Shown piece by piece: positions 58,298-64,000 of a DNA stretch of 64,000 nt. Under the pieces are notes generated by a model. The model saw nothing but the letters and a program-made list of their open reading frames with translations. It searched no databases and was not told the origin of the DNA. The position numbers and the translations under genes were made by a program. Numbering within the stretch: the stretch's first letter is position 1; every line of letters starts with the position of its first letter. Source of the stretch: Symbiodinium microadriaticum (Eukaryota > Sar > Dinophyceae > Suessiales > Symbiodiniaceae); the NCBI GenBank assembly GCA_001939145.1, contig LSRX01000349.1, forward strand, positions 535,774 through 599,773, given 5' to 3'.

Positions 58298-58762
58298 CGT
58301 ATCAACCCAAAGCCACCAACCCTGATCTCCAAACCCAAGGCCAAGGCCATAAGGCCTGAACCCTAAACCCTAAACCCACAACCCTATAAATCCTAAACCT
58401 ACAACCCTAAACCCAAAACCCCTAAACTTAAACCCTAAACCCCTATACCCCTAAACCCTAAACGTTAGACCATAAATCCTAAACGCTAAACCTACAACCC
58501 TAAACTCTCCGCCGCCGGTGCCAGGCTTCAGCGAAGCGGTGCATTGGGGCTTACTTCCGGCTACTTAGGCTTTAGGGCTTAGTTTAGGGTCGAGGGTTTA
58601 GGATTTAGGGCTTAGTTTAGGGTTTAAGGTTTAGTGTCATTTAGGGTTTAGGATTTAGGGTTTAATGTATGGCTTGGGGTATTTAGGCCTTGGGCAACCC
58701 GAGGAGTTCTTGTTCTGGGCAGTCGGCCAAGCTATGGTGAACTTTGATGCTAGCTCCCTGCA

Positions 58763-58820
58763 AGGGTTTAGGGTTTAGGGGTTTAGGGTTTAGGGTTTAG
58801 GGGTTTAGGGTTTAGGGAAG
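58763..58820. repeat. TTTAGGG tract
   Basis: Eight TTTAGGG/TTTAGGGG units with little decay. Confidence 0.85.
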
Positions 58821-59060
58821 AAGCCCGTCTTGTCTGCTGTCATTGCTGGTTTGGACAGGCTTACAAGACAAGAGAAACTCTGAATAACTCGAAACGGGGT
58901 TTGGGCTGGAGTATACTATATTTATAGAAGGGTTATGTGGGGTATACTGTTGCTAATTTAGGGCTTCCGGTTTCGGCGGGCTTGGCTACGTACTTTGCTA
59001 GCTTCCTAAGGGGAACTGAGGGTTAACTTCTAGGGTTAGTCAGATTTCAACGTTAAAGTA

Positions 59061-59175
59061 CTTGGAGGTTCATGGGTAGTTATAAGTAGGGCTATAAGTC
59101 CCCGAATATGGGATATAAGTGTAGTTATCCTACTTATATTATAACCCTACTCATAACTACCCATGAACCTCCAAG
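59061..59175. mobile_element. MITE family A, intact copy flanked by TA
   Basis: The inverted repeat CTTGGAGGTTCATGGGTAGT is followed by its complement ending CCTCCAAG, bracketed by TA on both sides. This is the target duplication expected for Tc1/mariner-type elements. Confidence 0.85.
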
Positions 59176-59328
59176 TAAAGGCTAGATACTCCACTACGAA
59201 GCAGCTTGTGAACGAACGTGCTTCGGCTCTTGACTGTATCAGGCTTCAGAAGTATCTGGAGACTTCGGACACATCGACCTCTCTTTCACAAGCAAAGCTC
59301 TACTGACTTCTACAGTTGGGGTTAGTAC

Positions 59329-59415
59329 CCATAGGCCCCTAAGTAGTTCCTTTTGGGGATTACCTTATAGGATTCTAAACACAAACACCAAAAGGAACTA
59401 CTTAGGGGCCTATGG
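59329..59415. mobile_element. MITE family B, best-preserved copy
   Basis: An 87-bp hairpin with a near-perfect ~26-bp stem (CCATAGGCCCCTAAGTAGTT and its complement). Confidence 0.85.
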
Positions 59416-59506
59416 TTTCAGGTCAAGGAGTCATGCTCAAGGCTTGGTCTTGCACCCCTGCAACTCCACTAAGACCCTAAACCCGCAAACCGCTTGGAAC
59501 CCCAAA

Positions 59507-59589
59507 CCCTAACTCCTTCCACCCTAAACCCTAAACCCTAACTCCACCCTAAACCCTAAACCCTAAACCCTAAAACCTAACTCCTTCCA
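59507..59589. repeat. CCCTAAA tract flanked by ~14-bp direct repeats
   Basis: CTAACTCCTTCCA occurs at both ends (59,509-59,521 and 59,577-59,589), with a truncated copy (CTAACTCCA) in the middle, separated by runs of CCCTAAA. Confidence 0.7.
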
Positions 59590-60348
59590 AACCCAACCCC
59601 TATAATAAGCCATACGAGAGCCCCCAAAACTCTCTGTCCCCTACAAGCTCTACCAGTACAGTAACTCCCAAACGCCTAAATCTTACGGCTTAGGGCTTGG
59701 AGGCCTAAGTCCTAAACTCTAAACTCTAACCCTAAACCCTAAACCCTAAACTCTAAACCCTAAACTCTAACCCCTAATTCCCAAGTCTAAACCATCTCGG
59801 GGCCTCTCAGCCTTCTTGTCAGATTTCTGCTTGGACTTCGGGCTGGACGCGGGCCTGTCATGAACCAGGCGACCCTGGACTTGAAATCCTAAGTCTACCC
59901 TAAACCCTAAACCCTGAACCCTAAACCCAGCAATACCACTTTGGTTTAAGGTTTAGGGTCGGGGCTTTTCGGGGTTTGGGCTTAAGGTTTGTTTTTTCAA
60001 AAGTGCAATGACCTCTAAAGAAACCCTAAGGTTCGGATTCTCGGGGTGTAAGGGCTGTCAAGGTTTAGGGCTATAGGGCTTTAGGGTTTAGGGCTTTAGG
60101 GGTGTTATGGTTTCGGGTGCACGGTCCAGGGTTTAGGGTAATCCCAGCATGAGTGGCCTGAGCTGGGGTGTCGGGGCCTGCGAAATTTTGCTGCGATTTC
60201 CTAGGATGACCGCGTGCGTATACGTTTCATCGAACAGCGGTACTAGTATCAGTATGCGTAGGAGTCAGTCTGAGTGTAGCGCTAGTATGATTCAGTCTTA
60301 TGATTAACAGTAGTTGATGTTGTTGTTGCCGTTGTTGGGCCTAGATGT

Positions 60349-60411
60349 CCACCACCACCACCACCGCCGCCACCGCCGCCACCACCACCGCCACCACCAC
60401 GGCCACCACAC
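60349..60411. repeat. CAC/CGC trinucleotide microsatellite
   Basis: About 20 CAC or CGC triplets; the antisense frame is poly-Gly. Confidence 0.9.
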
Positions 60412-62249
60412 TGCGCCCCTAAGCTCTGCAAAGGCCAAACCAGAATGCAAGATTTAAGCCCGACTGCCCTATTTCCTAGACCATGACACGAGGCCAAATC
60501 GGAGGACACCAGGGCCCCTGCTTAGACGCAGTGCTCGCTGCGCTTGCGTCTGGCGGCCTATGAGATTATGAGATTTGGATGCTTCTTGTGTTCCGGCTCC
60601 AGGGTTTACAATTTAGGCTTCAGGGGTTTCTGCCTTTCTGTAGGAAGTGTGGAATGTCGCTCACGACGACCAGCTTTAACAACAAATAATCTTTCCAGAG
60701 CGGCTCTCAAGCGCTGTGATCTATTGCAACACCCCGAAGGTCAACAATGCACGATACGTCGCATCACCCCTTCCGTTCCTTTGCTGATACTCCCACAAAT
60801 GGACCCGTTTGAAATATTCTTCTCCGGCGCCTCATATAAAACTTTCTGCCAATCTTGGAACTGTCAGTCGACTCATCGAAGCATCGAAGAGCCTGAAGTG
60901 TCTCCACCGACATCTTAGAATCTTAAACCTCAGCATCACATGCTCAAATGCTGACCTAAGCCCGCATCTCTCAGCTCGTGACATCCTAAACCCGAAGCCC
61001 CCCCCCAAAAAAAAAACAAAAAAAACAAATTCTAAACCCAGAGAATCCTAATCTTAAACTCATGGCATCAATCCTACAGGCGGCCCGGATGCCCTCCGAC
61101 CTCGCCGGCACATTCCGACACAACAAGCCGTTTTGCTTAGGGTGAAGGTTTAGGGTTTAGGGTTGAACGGTCGGGAGACTTAGTCAGTAGGTACTAGACA
61201 GACTTCGAGGTACCCAAAACGGGATGCTAATTGGGGTTATGGTACTTACAACTCTATAAACGAGCTACTTATATATACGTCCCCCGACTCGCCATGTAGG
61301 GCTTGCAGTATTAAGGCCTCTTGCTGTATTACTACAGGAGGACCTCACCTAGTCCGATTTCGGTCCTTCGGCCATTGCTATGGTCTAGCATCAAAGGTTT
61401 GATCTGAAATTGAGTGGCTTGGCCACCTGTGCCGGTGCAAGGTGGGACGGTGGCACGAGCTGAACAGAGCCATAGAAACCGCAAATCCCAAAACTCCTAA
61501 ACTCCAAGACGACTGAAACCAGTATTTAACCCTAAACCCCCCAAGGACCATCGACAACAAGGCCTGTCGACCACACAAGTCATGCAACCCAGAACAGTAG
61601 ATGTAAGACACTTAACAACCCGACATCCTAAACAACCCTAACACTCACGTCCTCAAGCCCTCGTTCTGCAACCCTGCTCTATATATAACCCTCACCGCTA
61701 ACTTAACTGGATCTACAACTCCTAGACTAAATCCCAAGCCCCTATCCTAAACCGCAAACCCTAAACCCTAAACCCTACACCCTAAATCCTAAACCCCAAA
61801 CCCTAAACCCTGCTTCTAAATATCCTACCGAAAACGCCCGCACAAGTCCCAAAAATCCAGCCTCTGCTTCTTCTGTGTCTCAAGAAGCTCCACGAAGGAG
61901 CCAGTCCAGAGTTTCGGCTGGCCTAAGAGGCACTGCGCGAGTGTCTGGCCTTGTCATTTCCAGCCCCAAATTCGTAGCCCACTTTCTACAAGCGCATTCA
62001 TCAAGGGGCCTCCCAAACCTCTCTTTCAATTTGCAGCTTAAACCCGAAAGCCCCAAACCCTAAACCATTACTGATTCTGTGGGCAGGGCTTGCCAAAACC
62101 GATGGATGTGGGTACGGCCCAAGCCTAGATTCATCCGGACGCTTCGGGTTTAGGGTGTAGTAGTGTGTTGTCCAACTCTGCCGGGAGATGTGTGATTGTC
62201 TGCGGCATGCCTTCCTGCAGAAACCCAGGACCAAGGCCCTGCAAACCCT

Positions 62250-62600
62250 AAGTCCTACACCCTGACCCTAAACCCAAAACCCTGACCCCTAAACCCAAAA
62301 ACACTAAAATCCTAAACCCTAAACCCAAAATCCCTGACCCCTAAACCCTAAACTCGTCGAAAACTGTCTGGGGCGCCCCGAAGTTTCAGAACCTCCCCTG
62401 AGCCCCGAAACCCAAATACCAAACTCGAAGCCCAAATCCAAAACCCCTAAACCCTAAACTCTAAACCCTAAGCCCCAACAAACCCTAAACCCTAAACTCT
62501 AAACCCTAAGCCCCCAAAAACCCTAAACCCCAAACTCTAAACCCTAAGCCCCCAAAAACCCTAAACCCTAAACTCTACACCCCAAACTCTAAACCCCGAA
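62250..62600. repeat. Degenerate CCCTAAA region with a ~37-bp minisatellite
   Basis: From about 62,450 a higher-order unit (CCCTAAACCCTAAACTC then TAAACCCTAAGCCCCCAAAAA) repeats four times at ~37 bp, showing secondary tandem amplification of telomere-like DNA. Confidence 0.7.
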
Positions 62601-63280
62601 GCCAAAACCCTGCAATCCAAGTCCTCAACCCTTGTCCTGAACCTGAAACCTGCTCGTTTAGGGTTTTTTTTAAGTGCAGTGGCCCCTTTCACTCAGCTGT
62701 CGCGCTCTGGTCAAAAGACCTGCCTGTAGCAGGCATGCACTGTTGCGGGTTTAGGGCTAAGGGTTTAGGGGTTTAGGGGTTTAGGGGTCTATAGGGTTTA
62801 GGGTTTCGGGGTGAGAGGGGGTTGGGTTTAGGGCTTAGGGCTGCGAGGGTCAAATCCTAAACCAAAGCGTTCCTCATCCAAGTGGCTTCCATCCGCCTGC
62901 ATCACGACGAAGGAGTCGCAAACCTGGGCGTCTCCAAACCAACCCTAAACCCTAAACCCTAAACCCTGAAAATACTGATCTAAGCTGGGGCTTTAGGGTT
63001 CACGGTGTAGGGCTTGAGGGGTTGAGGGGCCTGAGGGCTAGGGCTTGACGGTTTGTGGCTTGCGGTTTAGGGTTTAGTGACCTCAATAATTAACATGTGC
63101 GTCTCTAGGCTTTTGAAGAGACATATGGTATTGAGCCAAATATAGCCGAGCGCAGTAATTAGGACGTGTGCTTCGGTCGGCATTTTTTTATTGGAGTTTG
63201 TATAAGGGTTCGAAGGTTTTTGCACAGGCTCCATGGGGATATCCCGTAATTCATGGTCCCTGGTTACAGTAGAAGCCCAA

Positions 63281-63365
63281 AAGTTGGAAACCCAATAGCC
63301 TCAATCCTTAAGGGCAATGTATAGGGAATCCCAGCACCAATTGTCCTTAATCCTGTTTCCAACTT
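63281..63365. mobile_element. Hairpin element H (AAGTTGGAAAC)
   Basis: An 11-bp perfect terminal inverted repeat (AAGTTGGAAAC / GTTTCCAACTT) bounds 85 bp; telomere-like repeats follow immediately. Confidence 0.5.
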
Positions 63366-63736
63366 ACCCTAAACCCTAAACCCCTAAACCCTTTAGTCAA
63401 GCTTAAGGAAGATCCTAAGCCTTAAACCCAGACCCACTACCCTAACTTGAGGAGTCGTTCTCGAGACCGCGCGGCGTATGGAGCGGCTGGGACGTGGCAA
63501 AGTTCAGTTTAATCTTATTTTAGGGCTTAGGGCTTAGGGTTAAGGATCTCGGGTATATGGATGAGGGCTTCGGATTTCGGGTTAGGAAGGGCTGGCATGA
63601 CTTCAAGAACATGGTTCGTAACGCCACCAATATTCGTACACATCTACATCGTGCACAACAACGTCTCAACAAGAACCCGGAAACCCAAACGCTTAGAAAC
63701 GATAATGATTACTTTTGCTGCTAGTTCTGCATAATG

Positions 63737-63770
63737 ATGTTGTTGTTGTTGTTGTTGTTGCTGCTGCTGG
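63737..63770. repeat. TTG/CTG trinucleotide microsatellite
   Basis: Eight TTG units followed by four CTG units. Confidence 0.85.
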
Positions 63771-63830
63771 AGGTGGTGTGATTCTTGCAAGCATCCTCAG
63801 AAGGTACCTCCTCCAGAAAGGTACCTAATA

Positions 63831-63880
63831 TAGGGGCCTTAAGAAATAGAATAGGGTTTTGGGATACATTGCACTATTAT
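63831..63880. repeat. Dispersed ~50-bp repeat J
   Basis: TAGGGGCCTTAAGAAATAGA then ATAGGGTTTTGGGATAC, the third copy. Confidence 0.55.
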
Positions 63881-64000
63881 GTTTAAAATTAAAGACCCCC
63901 TAGGTTTAAGATTAGAGACCCCTAGGAATAATATTGGTCATCATTGTGGCTTCTATATTAAACCCCTGAGAACCCCCAAAACCCCCAAACCCTAAACCCC

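Larger units (their letters stand above)
48430..64000. other. No recognisable gene; densest telomere-like and MITE-like region
   Basis: Beyond the listed repeats, the stretches 50,880-51,380, 51,720-52,460, 55,860-56,680 and 60,540-61,130 are complex sequence without recognisable domains. Short CCCTAAA/TTTAGGG tracts continue to the last base of the window. Confidence 0.55.

Noticed and set aside
63131-63152. Second spliced-leader-like match (TTGAGCCAAATATAGCC)
   Set aside because: Only the first ten bases match without gaps, which is expected by chance in a window of this size with modest probability (about 0.1). Not counted as evidence.
1-64000. CRISPR array, operons, tRNA or rRNA genes
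   Set aside because: The telomere-like and minisatellite arrays lack constant-length unique spacers. No cloverleaf with a convincing GTTCGA arm and no rRNA core sequence was found by eye, though a covariance-model scan was not possible here.

Overview
This window looks like nuclear DNA from a dinoflagellate. The reasons are: plant/alveolate-type telomere words (CCCTAAA/TTTAGGG) scattered on both strands over most of the window; very low gene density with long repeat-filled introns; exon joints of the AG|G type, one with a probable GC donor; and a 15-base exact match to the reverse complement of the dinoflagellate spliced leader at 48,141-48,155. Organism identity is an inference. A green alga with TTTAGGG telomeres is the main alternative. 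A run of 49 N (9,654-9,702) and a single N (56,962) mark assembly gaps.

Only two genes can be supported. On the + strand, 37,435-39,657 encodes an acidic, Thr-rich, mucin-like protein whose long poly-Thr tract is followed, across a probable 66-base intron, by a Cys-containing globular C-terminal module. On the - strand, 47,530-43,883 encodes a two-domain glyoxalase I-like (VOC superfamily) protein split into at least five exons, with introns filled by telomere-like repeats. The spliced-leader relic lies about 0.6 kb upstream of its first recognised exon, on the same strand. The two genes are separated by a ~4 kb extremely AT-rich island (about 39,880-43,840) that has no telomere words and no credible gene.

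The rest is repeat-rich DNA without recognisable genes. 1-13.9 kb: degenerate telomere tracts, four hairpin (MITE-like) elements, a 57-bp minisatellite and a CTG microsatellite. 13.9-34.5 kb: higher GC, few telomere words, a 0.6-kb degenerate duplication (14.7-15.7 kb) and a decayed tandem array of 1.1-1.5 kb units (about 24.9-30.6 kb). 34.5-37.4 kb and 44.2-64 kb: dense telomere-like tracts with many short inverted-repeat elements that fall into several families, one apparently flanked by TA.

The most interesting signal is how the telomere-like tracts are placed. Two neighbouring tracts, of opposite orientation, are each bounded by a 25-bp direct duplication of the flank (54,613-54,715 and 54,781-54,877). 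Other tracts have 8-15 bp flanking duplications, and some sit in the middle of otherwise recognisable hairpin elements. This suggests that telomeric DNA is being inserted at staggered breaks, by a route not explained by ordinary telomere decay.
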